Below, piece by piece: positions 38,387 to 47,387 of a stretch of 64,000 nt of DNA. The stretch lies in the NCBI RefSeq assembly GCF_013155545.1, contig NZ_JABJVV010000004.1:186001-250000 (forward strand), given 5' to 3'. The notes below the pieces were generated by a model that saw nothing but the letters and a program-made list of their open reading frames with translations, did no database searches and was not told the DNA's origin. The stretch is from Caenimonas soli (lineage in GTDB: Bacteria > Pseudomonadota > Gammaproteobacteria > Burkholderiales > Burkholderiaceae_C). Numbering within the stretch: the first letter of the stretch is position 1; every line of letters begins with the position of its first letter. Made by a program: the position numbers and the translations under genes.

Positions 38387-39418
38387 ATGGAAAACCCTGA
38401 GAGCTTGCTGAAGAGCATCCGGGTGGCAACAGCTGGAGAGGCGCTCATTGACCTCGTCGATCGAGGGGATGGCCTGCTCGAGCCCTGTGCCGGCGGCGCT
38501 GTGTACAACTTCACGCGCGCGCTGGCGCTGCAGGGCTTGGGCACTGCCTATCTCAATCCGCTCTCACGTGACGGGTTCGGGCGGCGGCTGGCGCGGGGCC
38601 TGGCCGATTCCGGTGTGCTGCTGGCCCGCGCCGAGGCCATTGCCGAGCCGACCTCGCTGGCCGTGGTCGGAGTCGACGCCGAAGGTCAACCGGCCTACAC
38701 CTTCTACCGCCAGGGCGTCGCCGACCGGGCCATAGACGCCTCGACGCTCTCGGCGGCTACCCAGTCCCTCGCGGGGCTGGAGGTCGTGTGCACGGGTTGC
38801 CTGGCACTGGCCTCGGCGGACGAGCATCGCTACCTGCCCTGGCTGAAGGCCTGCCGCGCGCGCGGTTTGACTGTGGTGGTGGACGCCAACCTGAGGCCGG
38901 CCGCCATGCCCGACGCCGAGGCCTACCGTGCGACAGTGCGCGCGGCGCTGGCGCTGGCCGACGTCATCAAGGTGAGTGACGAGGACCTGCTGGCACTGGC
39001 GCCGGGCCAGCCCGATCTGCTGCTGTCGGCGCGCGAACTTTTCGAACTCGGACCGGCGCAGTACGTGGCGCTCACACAAGGCAGCCAAGGCGCGATGCTG
39101 CTCGCCCGCGACGGCCGCCGCTGGCATGCTCTCGACCACGCCGCGCTGCGGATTGTGGACACGGTGGGTGCCGGCGATTGCTTCCTCGCCGGCCTGGTGG
39201 CGGGCCTGTTGGACAACGGGATGCGGCAGGCGGAAAACGCCGGACTCTGCGGTGCGGCGGCCCAGCGCGCCCTGGTGCGGGCCGTCGCCAGCGCCAGCTA
39301 CTGTGTGCAGCGGCGCGGCTGTGTACCGCCCGGCCGCCACGAACTGGAGTGCCAGATGCAACAGGGAACAGTGCGCGTCGTCGAGCAACAACCCGCGCTG
39401 GCCCGAATTAATAAGTGA
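38387..39418 (+). CDS. PfkB-family carbohydrate kinase (fructokinase-like)
   Basis: 343 residues from the ATG; a GTG four codons upstream is possible. The N-terminal VATAGEALIDLV and GGAVYNFTRALALQGLG bind the sugar. The ATP-site signature DTVGAGDCFLAGL holds the catalytic Asp. The family phosphorylates fructose, ribose, ketodeoxygluconate or nucleosides. Divergence from a fructose-type importer suggests it phosphorylates the imported sugar. Its 3' end overlaps the first arm of a palindrome that precedes the dioxygenase genes. Confidence 0.87.
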   Translation: MENPESLLKSIRVATAGEALIDLVDRGDGLLEPCAGGAVYNFTRALALQGLGTAYLNPLSRDGFGRRLARGLADSGVLLARAEAIAEPTSLAVVGVDAEGQPAYTFYRQGVADRAIDASTLSAATQSLAGLEVVCTGCLALASADEHRYLPWLKACRARGLTVVVDANLRPAAMPDAEAYRATVRAALALADVIKVSDEDLLALAPGQPDLLLSARELFELGPAQYVALTQGSQGAMLLARDGRRWHALDHAALRIVDTVGAGDCFLAGLVAGLLDNGMRQAENAGLCGAAAQRALVRAVASASYCVQRRGCVPPGRHELECQMQQGTVRVVEQQPALARINK

Positions 39419-39433
39419 GCGTATTATTTCGGG
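39402..39433. promoter_or_regulatory. Imperfect palindrome directly upstream of the dioxygenase gene
   Basis: CCCGAATTAATA (39402-39413) and TATTATTTCGGG (39422-39433) match as inverted repeats at 11 of 12 positions, with an 8-base spacer. The right arm ends one base before the dioxygenase ATG and the left arm lies in the kinase 3' end. It could be an operator or an RNA hairpin that masks the ribosome site. Confidence 0.5.
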
Positions 39434-39434
39434 G

Positions 39435-40745
39435 ATGAACGCCCCGCAGACACTGTCCCGCTGGACCCAGCCTGGTTCCAGCCGCGTGCCCTTTTGGGCC
39501 TATACCGATGCGCAGCTTTACCAGCGCGAGCTCGAGAAAATCTTCTACGGCGAGCATTGGTGCTACGTCGGCCTCGAGGTTGAAATCCCCAACGTCGGCG
39601 ACTACAAGCTCAGCTCGGTGGGGGAGCGCCAGGTCATCATGGTGCGCGACCGCGTGGCGCCGAAAGACCGTGGCGTGGACACCGGCGTGCGCGTGGTGGA
39701 GAACCGCTGTGCCCATCGCGGCGTGCGTTTCTGCCAGCAGCCGCAGGGCAACGCGCGCAGTTTCGTTTGTCCCTATCACCAGTGGACCTACAAGCTCAAC
39801 GGCGATCTGGCGGGCCTGCCGTTCAAGGATGGCGTCAAGGACGGCGACTGCGTCAACGGCGGCATGCCCGCGGACTTCGACATCAAGCAGCACGGCCTGG
39901 AGAAACTGCGCGTGGCGGTTCTGCACGGCTTGGTATTCGCGACCTTCAGCGACAGTGCCGAGCCGTTGCAGGACTATCTCGGCCCGCAGGTCATGCCCTG
40001 GCTGGACCGCATCTTCAAGGGCCGGCAGCTCACGCTGCTGGGCTACAACCGCCAGCGCATTCCGGGCAACTGGAAGCTGATGATGGAGAACATCAAGGAC
40101 CCGTACCACCCCGGCCTGCTGCACACCTGGTTCGTGACCTTCGGGCTGTGGCGCGCGGACCAAAAAAGCCGCATGGTGATGGACGCGCACGGGCGCCACG
40201 CCGTGATGATCTCTCGCCGCAACGACGGCGGCCAGAACGCCGCGGTGACGCAGGGCGTGACCTCGTTCAAGGCCGACATGGCGCTCAACGACACGCGGCT
40301 GCTCGATGTGGTGCCGGAACCCTGGTGGGCCATTGACGATCCGGCCCATCCCGGCCAGCAGATCACGCCCACGGTGACGATGATCACCCTGTTCCCCAGC
40401 CTCATCATCCAGCAGCAGGTCAATTCGCTCTCCACCCGGCACATCGTGCCCCGCGGCGAGGGTGAGTTCGATTTCGTCTGGACTCATTTCGGCTTTGAGG
40501 GCGACACGCCCGAGATGACGCAGCGCAGGTTGCGCCAGGCCAACCTGTTTGGCCCGGCGGGATTCGTCAGCGCCGACGATGGGGAAGTGATAGAGCTCAG
40601 CCAGGATGGCTTCAGGCAGAAAGGCGAGGACGGCAGCACGCTGTGCGAACTGGGCGGAACCGGCACCGAAGGCACCGAGCACATGGTCACGGAAACCCTG
40701 ATCCGCAGCATGTACGCCTACTGGCGCAAGGTGATGGCGGTATGA
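39435..40745 (+). CDS. Aromatic-ring-hydroxylating dioxygenase, large (alpha) subunit
   Basis: 436 residues. The Rieske [2Fe-2S] ligands are CAH and CPYH (C-x-H...C-x2-H, about residues 95-120). The catalytic iron site is KDPYHPGLLH, with a later Asp in SADDGEV. The pattern is closest to the AndAc/TphA2/NagG group acting on aromatic carboxylates such as anthranilate, terephthalate or salicylate; the substrate is not determined. The ATG follows a palindrome and has no clear ribosome site. No ferredoxin or reductase is encoded nearby, so electron donors must lie elsewhere. Confidence 0.88.
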   Translation: MNAPQTLSRWTQPGSSRVPFWAYTDAQLYQRELEKIFYGEHWCYVGLEVEIPNVGDYKLSSVGERQVIMVRDRVAPKDRGVDTGVRVVENRCAHRGVRFCQQPQGNARSFVCPYHQWTYKLNGDLAGLPFKDGVKDGDCVNGGMPADFDIKQHGLEKLRVAVLHGLVFATFSDSAEPLQDYLGPQVMPWLDRIFKGRQLTLLGYNRQRIPGNWKLMMENIKDPYHPGLLHTWFVTFGLWRADQKSRMVMDAHGRHAVMISRRNDGGQNAAVTQGVTSFKADMALNDTRLLDVVPEPWWAIDDPAHPGQQITPTVTMITLFPSLIIQQQVNSLSTRHIVPRGEGEFDFVWTHFGFEGDTPEMTQRRLRQANLFGPAGFVSADDGEVIELSQDGFRQKGEDGSTLCELGGTGTEGTEHMVTETLIRSMYAYWRKVMAV

Positions 40746-41230
40746 GCGGCGCCGGCGTGGAAAGGCTGATGCTGCAGCTGGAGATAGACCAACTTAACGC
40801 CGCCTACGCCGCCGCGCTCGACGAAAAGCGCTTCGACGAGTGGCCGGGATTCTTTCTGGAGGATGGGCGCTACAAGGTGCAGGCCCGCGAGAATTTCGAC
40901 CGCGGACTGCCGCTGGCGCTCATGGCCCTGGAGAGCCAGGGGATGATGAAGGACCGCGTTTACGGCGTGACGCAGACCATCTACCACGCGCCGTATTACA
41001 CCCGGCACGTGGTGAGCCCGGCGCAGGTGCTGGCGCAGGAGGGGGGCCTGGTCAGGGCCCAGTCTCATTACGCCGTGTTCCGCACCAGGCCAGGCGACTC
41101 GAGCGAGGTCTACAACGTGGGCCGCTACATCGACGAGATCGTGCGCACGGAGGCCGGCCTCAAGTTTGCCAGCCGGCTGTGCGTGTACGACAGCGAGATG
41201 GTCCTCAACTCGCTGATCTACCCGATCTGA
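40742..41230 (+). CDS. Aromatic-ring-hydroxylating dioxygenase, small (beta) subunit
   Basis: 162 residues from the ATG overlapping the alpha-subunit stop by 4 bases. It has the cone-shaped NTF2-like fold expected of ring-hydroxylase beta subunits: LEIDQLNAAYAAALDEKRFDEW at the N-terminus and YVN/YNVGRYIDEIV-type strands later. It stabilises the alpha3-beta3 oxygenase. Together with the large subunit it makes a complete oxygenase component. No other catabolic gene for the ring follows; the next gene is on the opposite strand. Confidence 0.87.
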   Translation: MSGAGVERLMLQLEIDQLNAAYAAALDEKRFDEWPGFFLEDGRYKVQARENFDRGLPLALMALESQGMMKDRVYGVTQTIYHAPYYTRHVVSPAQVLAQEGGLVRAQSHYAVFRTRPGDSSEVYNVGRYIDEIVRTEAGLKFASRLCVYDSEMVLNSLIYPI

Positions 41231-41248
41231 TCGAACCTGGCGGTCAGC

Positions 41249-41470
41249 TTAGTACCTGCGCCGATTGGGTTCCGTGGCCCTGTTGCCGATGTAGGCACCG
41301 GCGGCTGCACCACCGATGGTGCCGACAGGGCCGCCGATCAGGGCGTCACCCACCACACCGCCTACGACGGCACCGCCCACGGTACCCACGGTTTGACGGT
41401 CCATCGTGGCACAGCCAGTCAGGCCCATCAGGGATGCGGCGATCGCGGCCGCGGCAAGTTTGGATTTCAT
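41249..41470 (-). CDS. Glycine-zipper 2TM outer-membrane lipoprotein (OsmB-like)
   Basis: 73 residues from the ATG at 41470. A lipoprotein signal with lipobox LTGC (Cys at about residue 20) precedes a glycine-zipper stretch (VGTVGGAVVGGVVGDALIGG and GGAAAGAYIG). The tail is basic (RRRY). Such small lipoproteins are envelope-stress or osmotically induced in other proteobacteria. It stands alone, with 210 bases to the amidase gene upstream; I see no strong element in that gap beyond GC-rich short hairpins. Confidence 0.85.
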   Translation of the reverse strand: MKSKLAAAAIAASLMGLTGCATMDRQTVGTVGGAVVGGVVGDALIGGPVGTIGGAAAGAYIGNRATEPNRRRY

Positions 41471-41680
41471 CTGCACACCTCTTGTATTGGACTGCCAGGC
41501 GCGCCTGCTTCCGGCGGACGCTTGTGATGCCTGTGCTGCCACTCTAAGCAGGCCTGCTCTGAAGAGGCGTAGGAAAGGGCAGCCGGGCATCGTCGGCCCT
41601 CGGCGCAACCGCCGGGCAGGAATCGTGAAGGCCTATGGAAGCCTGCGCCGACACAGCAATATCGCCGGCGGAACGGCGCT

Positions 41681-42967
41681 TTACAGGGGGCGGTTTCGCG
41701 CCAGCGGTGGGTTCTTCGCGAAGTAGCGGTGGATGCCGCGCATGATGGCGTCGGCCAGCTGTTCCTGGTAGGCGTCGCTGCGCAGCCGCAGTTCTTCCTC
41801 GGGGTTGCTGATGAAGGCTGTTTCCACCAGGACGCTAGGGATATCCGGGGCTTTGAGGACGGCAAATCCGGCCTGTTCGACGCTGCGCTTGTGCAGGCGG
41901 CCGACATTGCCGATCTCGCCCAGCAGCGCGCTTCCCAACTTGAGGCTGTCGTTGATCTGGGCCGTCGTGCTCATGTCCAGCATGGCGCGGGCCACGTGCG
42001 CGTCGTGGCTCTTGACGTTGACGCCGCCGATCAGGTCGGCCTTGTTTTCCTTGTCGGCCATCCAGCGCGCAGCCGTGCTCGAAGCCGCGCCCTGGCTGAG
42101 GGCGAACACGCTGGCGCCGCGGGCGCTGGGGGTGAAGAAGGCGTCGGCGTGGATGCTGACGAACAGGTCGGCCTGCACGCGCCTGGATTTCTGCACGCGC
42201 ACATGCAGGGGCACGAAGAAGTCGGCGTCGCGCGTCAAGAAGGCGCGCATGGGATTGCCGTTGATCACGGAGGCATTGATGCGCTCGCGCAGCCGATGCG
42301 CGATCTGCAACACCACGTCTTTCTCGCGCGTGCCGCTGGGGCCGACGGCGCCCGGGTCCTCGCCGCCATGACCCGGATCCAGGGCGACGATGATGAGGCG
42401 GTCGGTCTTCTGCGGCCGCCGTGTCGCGGCCTCGGGCTTGGGACGCTGCAATTTTTCGGCGATCAGGTCGCCCAACGGGTCGCTCGCCGGCGTTGGGGGC
42501 GGCACCGGCCGGTCGCGCATCCGTTCGGCGATCAGGGCCTCCAGCGGGTCCACTTCCTTGACCGGATAGAAATCGAAGACCAGGCGGTGTTGGTAGGCGG
42601 CCACCGGGGTGAGCGTGAAGACCTGGGGCACGGCCGGCTGCTTCAGGTCGACCACCATCCGCACCACGCCCGGCGCATGCTGGGACGCCCGGATGCCGGC
42701 GATGAAGGGATCGTCGGACCGCACCTTGGCCACCAGTTCGCGCAGTTCGGGGCTGAGATCGAGACCCTCGATGTCCACCGCCAGGCGCGGGGGATTGGTC
42801 ATGACGACCTGCGTGGAGCTGAGCTTGGCGTCGGATTCGATGGTGACGCGCGAATACTCGGGCGCGGGCCAGACCCGCACGGCGACGATGGTGGCGCCGC
42901 GGGCGATCTGCTGCGTTCCCAGCAACAGCACCAACGAGCCTTGGCGCAGGATATCGCGCCGGTTCAT
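41681..42967 (-). CDS. amiC: N-acetylmuramoyl-L-alanine amidase, AmiC type
   Basis: 428 residues. The N-terminus NRRDILRQGSLVLLLG looks like a twin-arginine export signal, as in E. coli AmiC. An AMIN septum-targeting domain spans about 30-135, followed by a Pro-rich linker. The amidase_3 domain (about 200-420) has zinc ligands in LDPGHGGEDPGA, the Glu of REKDVVL, the His of SIHADAF, and the catalytic Glu in VETAFISN. It splits peptidoglycan cross-wall during cell separation. Its ATG overlaps the tsaE stop by 4 bases. Confidence 0.95.
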   Translation of the reverse strand: MNRRDILRQGSLVLLLGTQQIARGATIVAVRVWPAPEYSRVTIESDAKLSSTQVVMTNPPRLAVDIEGLDLSPELRELVAKVRSDDPFIAGIRASQHAPGVVRMVVDLKQPAVPQVFTLTPVAAYQHRLVFDFYPVKEVDPLEALIAERMRDRPVPPPTPASDPLGDLIAEKLQRPKPEAATRRPQKTDRLIIVALDPGHGGEDPGAVGPSGTREKDVVLQIAHRLRERINASVINGNPMRAFLTRDADFFVPLHVRVQKSRRVQADLFVSIHADAFFTPSARGASVFALSQGAASSTAARWMADKENKADLIGGVNVKSHDAHVARAMLDMSTTAQINDSLKLGSALLGEIGNVGRLHKRSVEQAGFAVLKAPDIPSVLVETAFISNPEEELRLRSDAYQEQLADAIMRGIHRYFAKNPPLARNRPL

Positions 42968-43404
42968 TGCAGGAGCTCCCGGCCCAGCGGCGTTTGCGCC
43001 TTCAGCGCCACGTGGCGCGATCCGTCGGGTTGCATGTCGATGCGCACGACCAGGTCGGCCGGCGGCAGCAGGCCCGCGGCGTTCTGTGCCCATTCCGCCA
43101 GCTTGAGCCCGGGGCCCGCGAAGATGTCGCGAAAGCCCGCGTCTTCCCATTCGCGCGGGTCGGTGAAGCGGTAGAAGTCGAAATGCCAGATCGCCAAGCC
43201 TTCGACCTCGTATGGCTCGACCACGGCGTAGGTGGGGCTCTTGATGCGCCCCTGCACCCCCAGTGCGCGCAGCAGGTGCCGCACCACGGTGGTTTTGCCG
43301 GCTCCCAGTTCGCCATGCAACTCGATGAAGGCCTGGGCGATGGCGGGATGCGACGCCAGTTGCGCGGCGAAAGCCCGGGTCTCGTCCTCACTGGCCCAGA
43401 CCAC
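42964..43404 (-). CDS. tsaE: tRNA t6A biosynthesis ATPase TsaE
   Basis: 146 residues from a GTG at 43404, giving VVWASEDETRAFAAQL. Longer frames would pass through queG and have no ATG nearby, so the start is moderately uncertain. Walker A is GELGAGKTT, then IKSPTYAVVEPYEV and HFDFYRFTDPREWEDAG, all TsaE signatures. It powers the TsaBD complex that makes N6-threonylcarbamoyl-adenosine in tRNA. It is coupled to amiC (the common tsaE-amiC pair) and divergent from queG, whose start is only 30 bases away. Confidence 0.92.
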   Translation of the reverse strand: MVWASEDETRAFAAQLASHPAIAQAFIELHGELGAGKTTVVRHLLRALGVQGRIKSPTYAVVEPYEVEGLAIWHFDFYRFTDPREWEDAGFRDIFAGPGLKLAEWAQNAAGLLPPADLVVRIDMQPDGSRHVALKAQTPLGRELLQ

Positions 43405-43434
43405 GGCGCGGACGGCACTTTCTACAATCGGCGG

Positions 43435-44523
43435 GTGGCGTTCTACAGCGGTCAGATCGACGGTCCTCAACTGGTGGCGGATATACAGGCCTGGGCCCGT
43501 GAATTGGGATTCTCCCAAATCGGCGTCGCGGGCGTGGATCTCTCGTCCGCCGAGGCCGGATTGCTGGCCTGGCTGTCCAACGGCTTTCACGGTGAAATGG
43601 CCTACATGCAAACCCATGGCCTCAAGAGGGCCAGGCCGGCCGAACTCGTGCCCGGCACGGTGAGCGTGATCACGGCCCGCATGGACTACCTGCCCCGCAC
43701 AGCCGAGGAGGGCTGGCAATCGGTTGAATTCGAGCGTCTGCGTCGGCCACAGGAGGCCGTGGTATCCCTCTACGCCCGCGGCCGCGACTATCACAAGGTG
43801 CTGCGCTCGCGGCTGCAAAAGCTCAGCGAGCGCATCGCAGAGAAGGTGGGGCCGTTCGGCCACCGCGCATTCACCGATTCTGCGCCGGTGCTGGAAGCTG
43901 AGCTTGCCGCGCGCAGCGGCCAGGGCTGGCGGGGCAAGCACACCCTGGTGCTCAGCCGCGAAGCAGGGTCCATGTTCTTCCTGGGCGAGATCTACGTGGA
44001 CCTGGCGCTGCCGCCCAGCCCGCCGGTGACCGAGCATTGCGGCACTTGCAGTGCCTGCATCGACGTGTGCCCGACGCAGGCCATCCTGGCGCCGCAGCGG
44101 CTGGACGCCCGCCGCTGCATCTCCTACCTCACCATCGAGCATGCCGGCCCCATTCCCGAAGAGTTGCGCGCGCTGATGGGCAACCGCATCTACGGCTGCG
44201 ACGACTGCCAGCTGATCTGCCCGTGGAACAAGTACGCGCGGCGCAGCGCTTTGCCTGACTTCGACGAAAGGGAAGGGCTGACCGGAGCGCATCTCGCGGA
44301 GCTGTTCGGCTGGACCGAGGATGAGTTTCTTCGCCTCACCGAGGGCAGCCCGATACGGCGCATCGGCCATGAACGCTGGCTGCGCAATATCGCCGTCGCT
44401 ATCGGCAATGCCTTGCGCGAAGCGGACGACCCCAGTCTGCGCGCCGCGCTGCAAGCCCGGACGCAACATCCCAGCGCCCTGGTGCGCGAGCATGTGGCCT
44501 GGGCGCTAGCCCAGCACGCCTAG
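43435..44523 (+). CDS. queG: Epoxyqueuosine reductase
   Basis: 362 residues from a GTG at 43435. The N-terminal cobalamin-binding region includes ELGFSQIGVAGVDL and GEMAYM. Two [4Fe-4S] motifs, CGTCSACIDVCPT and CDDCQLICPWN, follow. A HEAT-like tail is present (AVAIGNALREADDPSLRAAL). QueG reduces epoxyqueuosine to queuosine in tRNA. The last 18 bases overlap the convergent AEC carrier gene. The divergent pairing with tsaE joins two tRNA-modification genes. Confidence 0.94.
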   Translation: MAFYSGQIDGPQLVADIQAWARELGFSQIGVAGVDLSSAEAGLLAWLSNGFHGEMAYMQTHGLKRARPAELVPGTVSVITARMDYLPRTAEEGWQSVEFERLRRPQEAVVSLYARGRDYHKVLRSRLQKLSERIAEKVGPFGHRAFTDSAPVLEAELAARSGQGWRGKHTLVLSREAGSMFFLGEIYVDLALPPSPPVTEHCGTCSACIDVCPTQAILAPQRLDARRCISYLTIEHAGPIPEELRALMGNRIYGCDDCQLICPWNKYARRSALPDFDEREGLTGAHLAELFGWTEDEFLRLTEGSPIRRIGHERWLRNIAVAIGNALREADDPSLRAALQARTQHPSALVREHVAWALAQHA

Positions 44524-45411
44524 CGCGAACGGCAGGCTCAGCAGGCCCAGCAAGGTCGACAGCGTCACCAGCCCGGCGACATAGGGGCCGTTGTAGCCCA
44601 TGCGCGACGCCAGCACATAGGCACTGGAAGCGGTGGGCAGGGCCGAGAAGGCCAGCAGCACGGCGGTCTGCGCCGGGTCCAGGCGAAACAGGCGCGCCAG
44701 CCCGAACGCTGCCAAAGGCAGGATGAAATGGCGGATGGCCAGTACGGCCACCATCAGCGTCTTGCCCTGGGCCAAGCTGCCGAATTGCATACCCGCGCCC
44801 GCAGCCATCAGGCCCAGCGCCAGCGACGCCGCGCCGATGCGGCTCACCGTGGGCTCGAGCCAGGCCGGAATGGAAAAGCCAAGCAGATTGGCCGCGAGGC
44901 CGGAGGCCGTGCCGACGATCAGCGGGTTGCGCAGCAACTCGCTCAGAAAACCCCGTTGTGCGTGCCGCGCCATAGGCCACACCGCGGCCACGTTGAAAAG
45001 CGGCACGCACACGCCGATCAGCACGGCGACCAGCAGCAGTCCCTGCGGGCCGGCCACTCGCTCGGCCAGGGCCAGCGCAATGAAGGAGTTGAAGCGGAAT
45101 GCCACCTGCGCGCTCGCGGCATGGTCGCGGACATCGATTCGCCGGCCCAGCCAGGGCAGGTGGGGCAATGAGTAGGACAATGCGATGCCGGCCAGTCCTG
45201 TCAGCACGCCCGCTGCGATCAGGCTCGAGGCCGCGCCCAGGTCCAGCGGGCTCTTCACAATGGACTGGAACAGTAGAACCGGGAAGAGGAAGTAGTACGT
45301 CAGGGCCTCGACCTGCTGCCACACCGTGCGGTTCAGGGCCGTATAGCGGCAGACCAGGTAGCCACAAAGAATCAGCGAGAAATCGGGAAAAAGCAGTTGC
45401 GCAAAGTTCAC
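44506..45411 (-). CDS. AEC-family (auxin efflux carrier-like) permease
   Basis: 301 residues with about ten hydrophobic helices in two inverted halves, typical of bacterial AEC/PIN-like transporters. FSLILCGYLVCRYT, FNSFIALALAE and LSALPTASSAYVLASRMGYN are family-like elements. Relatives export malate, malonate or other organic acids. Substrate is unknown. It is convergent with queG (18-base overlap) and divergent from a Bug-type binding-protein gene with about 120 bases between. Confidence 0.87.
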   Translation of the reverse strand: MNFAQLLFPDFSLILCGYLVCRYTALNRTVWQQVEALTYYFLFPVLLFQSIVKSPLDLGAASSLIAAGVLTGLAGIALSYSLPHLPWLGRRIDVRDHAASAQVAFRFNSFIALALAERVAGPQGLLLVAVLIGVCVPLFNVAAVWPMARHAQRGFLSELLRNPLIVGTASGLAANLLGFSIPAWLEPTVSRIGAASLALGLMAAGAGMQFGSLAQGKTLMVAVLAIRHFILPLAAFGLARLFRLDPAQTAVLLAFSALPTASSAYVLASRMGYNGPYVAGLVTLSTLLGLLSLPFALGVLG

Positions 45412-45453
45412 CGCCCGAGGATAGCTGCAACTCTAGGGTTACCCCTTATGTGT

Positions 45454-45472
45454 AAACCGCAGAGCGCGGTTT
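45454..45472. promoter_or_regulatory. Hairpin / inverted repeat upstream of the Bug-protein gene
   Basis: AAACCGC (45454-45460) and GCGGTTT (45466-45472) flank AGAGC. About 10 bases upstream lies GGGTTACCC, another small palindrome. Both sit in the divergent region between the AEC carrier and Bug genes. They may be operator sites, but no regulator gene is adjacent. Confidence 0.35.
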
Positions 45473-45530
45473 GGCTTCTGCTTATAGGATGCAGGGTCTT
45501 TTGCTTTTTCGCATATCAAGGAGTGTCCCC

Positions 45531-46502
45531 ATGAAACGCCGTCAATGGTTTGCCTTGTCGACTGCCGCACTGGCGCTCGTCGCCGGCCCCGTGCTCGCAC
45601 AGAGCTACCCCAACAGGCCGATCAAGATTCAAGTGCCGTTCGCCCCCGGCGGCACGACCGACATCATTGCCCGCGTCATGTCCGAGCCGCTGGGCAAGGC
45701 CCTGGGCCAGCCGGTGATCGTCGAGAACAAGGCGGGCGGGGGCGGCGTGATCGGGGCCACCGAAACCATGCGCTCGGCGCCGGACGGCTACACGCTGGGC
45801 ATCGCGACGGTTTCGACCACCGCGGCCAACCCGGCCATCAATCCCAAGATCCCGTACAACCCGATCACCGACTTCACGCCCATCATCAACATCGCGGCCA
45901 CGCCCAATGTGATCGCCGTGCACCCGAGCTTCCCGGCCAAGGATTACAAGGCCTTCGTCGCCGAGCTCAAGCGCGCGCCGGGCCGCTACTCCTACTCGTC
46001 GTCGGGCACGGGCGGCATCGGCCATTTGCAGATGGAGCTGTACAAGAGCCTGTCGGGCGCCTTCGTCACCCACATCCCGTACCGAGGTGCGGGCCCGGCG
46101 CTGAACGACACGGTGGCCGGCCAGGTGCCCATGATCTTCGACAACCTGCCGTCGGCGCAGCCGTTTATCAAGGACAACCGCCTCATCCCGATCGTGGTGG
46201 CGGCGCCCCAGCGCCTGGCCAGCCTGCCCAACGTGCCGACCTTCAAGGAAGTGGGGCTGGAGCCGGTGAACCGCATGGCTTATTACGGTATCTGGGGCCC
46301 GAAGAACATGCCCAAGGACGTGGTCGACAAGATCTATGCCGCCACCAAGAAGGCGCTGGAGGATCCGGCGGTGCGCAAGCGCATCGAGGACACCGGCTCC
46401 ATCGTCGTCGGCAATACGCCGCAGCAGTTCGCCGAGCAGATCAAGGCCGAGTACGACGTGTACAAGAAGGTGGTTGACCAGGCCAAGCTCAAGCTCGATT
46501 GA
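45531..46502 (+). CDS. Bug/TctC-type periplasmic solute-binding protein
   Basis: 323 residues from the ATG with AAGGAG upstream. The signal peptide ends near VLA-QS. The mature N-terminus, [20 protein letters not shown], is the Bug signature, and [15 protein letters not shown] and [18 protein letters not shown] follow. Such proteins bind carboxylates for tripartite transporters or act as sensors; no TctA/TctB genes are near. The stop overlaps the TTG start of xerD, an unusual coupling of an orphan Bug gene with a housekeeping gene. Confidence 0.92.
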   Translation: MKRRQWFALSTAALALVAGPVLAQSYPNRPIKIQVPFAPGGTTDIIARVMSEPLGKALGQPVIVENKAGGGGVIGATETMRSAPDGYTLGIATVSTTAANPAINPKIPYNPITDFTPIINIAATPNVIAVHPSFPAKDYKAFVAELKRAPGRYSYSSSGTGGIGHLQMELYKSLSGAFVTHIPYRGAGPALNDTVAGQVPMIFDNLPSAQPFIKDNRLIPIVVAAPQRLASLPNVPTFKEVGLEPVNRMAYYGIWGPKNMPKDVVDKIYAATKKALEDPAVRKRIEDTGSIVVGNTPQQFAEQIKAEYDVYKKVVDQAKLKLD

Positions 46503-47386
46503 GCGGCGACGCTTCCATCGACGCCTTCATCGACGCCCTGTGGCTGGAAGAAGGGCTGTCGAAGAACACCCTGGCGGCGTACCGGCGAGACCTCTCGCTG
46601 TACGCCGCCTGGCTGTCTGGGCAGGGCCGCACGCTAGCCGGCACTTCCGAGGCCGATCTCAACGGCTACTTCGCGGCGCGCCATGAGGGCAGCAAGGCGA
46701 CCACGGCCAATCGCCGGCTCACCGTTTTCAAGCGCTACTTTCGCTGGGCTTTGCGTGAACGCCTGATCACGGCCGACCCGACCCTGCGGCTGCAATCGGC
46801 CAAGCAGCCGCTGCGCGTGCCCAAGACCCTCACCGAGGCGCAGGTCGAGGCCTTGCTGGACGCGCCCGACGTCGATACCCCGCTGGGCCTGCGCGACCGC
46901 ACCATGCTGGAGCTGATCTATGCAAGCGGCTTGCGCGTGAGTGAGCTGGTCACGCTCAAGACATTCAACGTCAGCATGAGCGAGGGGGTGTTGCGCGTGC
47001 TGGGCAAGGGCAGCAAGGAGCGCCTGGTGCCGTTCGGCCAGGTCGCCCGCGACTGGATCAGCCGCTACCTGGCCGATGCGCGGCCGGTCATCCTCGATGG
47101 GCAGCAGACCGTGGACCTGTTCGTCACTTCGCGGGGGCAGGGGATGACCCGCGCGATGTTCTGGGTGATCGTGAAGAAGCAGGCGCAGGCGGCCGGCATC
47201 ACGGCGCCGCTGTCACCGCATACCTTGCGTCACGCGTTCGCCACCCACTTGCTCAATCATGGGGCGGACCTGCGCGCGGTGCAGATGTTGCTGGGCCACG
47301 CCGACATTTCCACCACTACAATTTATACGCACGTCGCGCGCGAGAGGCTGAAGCAGCTGCACGCGGCGCACCACCCGAGAGGCTGA
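46499..47386 (+). CDS. xerD: Site-specific tyrosine recombinase XerD
   Basis: 295 residues from a TTG that overlaps the upstream stop by 4 bases. The N-terminal SAM-like core-binding domain has [13 protein letters not shown]. Catalytic Arg is in ASGLRVSEL, and the second block [20 protein letters not shown] contains the His-x-x-Arg. The third block, [15 protein letters not shown], has the His and the nucleophilic Tyr. XerD with XerC resolves chromosome dimers at dif. Its full length and typical sequence mark it as the housekeeping enzyme, not an element integrase. Confidence 0.95.
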   Translation: MSGDASIDAFIDALWLEEGLSKNTLAAYRRDLSLYAAWLSGQGRTLAGTSEADLNGYFAARHEGSKATTANRRLTVFKRYFRWALRERLITADPTLRLQSAKQPLRVPKTLTEAQVEALLDAPDVDTPLGLRDRTMLELIYASGLRVSELVTLKTFNVSMSEGVLRVLGKGSKERLVPFGQVARDWISRYLADARPVILDGQQTVDLFVTSRGQGMTRAMFWVIVKKQAQAAGITAPLSPHTLRHAFATHLLNHGADLRAVQMLLGHADISTTTIYTHVARERLKQLHAAHHPRG

Positions 47387-47387
47387 T

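Noticed and set aside
46499-47386. xerD as a mobile-element integrase
   Set aside because: Length, N-terminal domain and catalytic blocks are those of the housekeeping XerD; no element genes or attachment repeats surround it.
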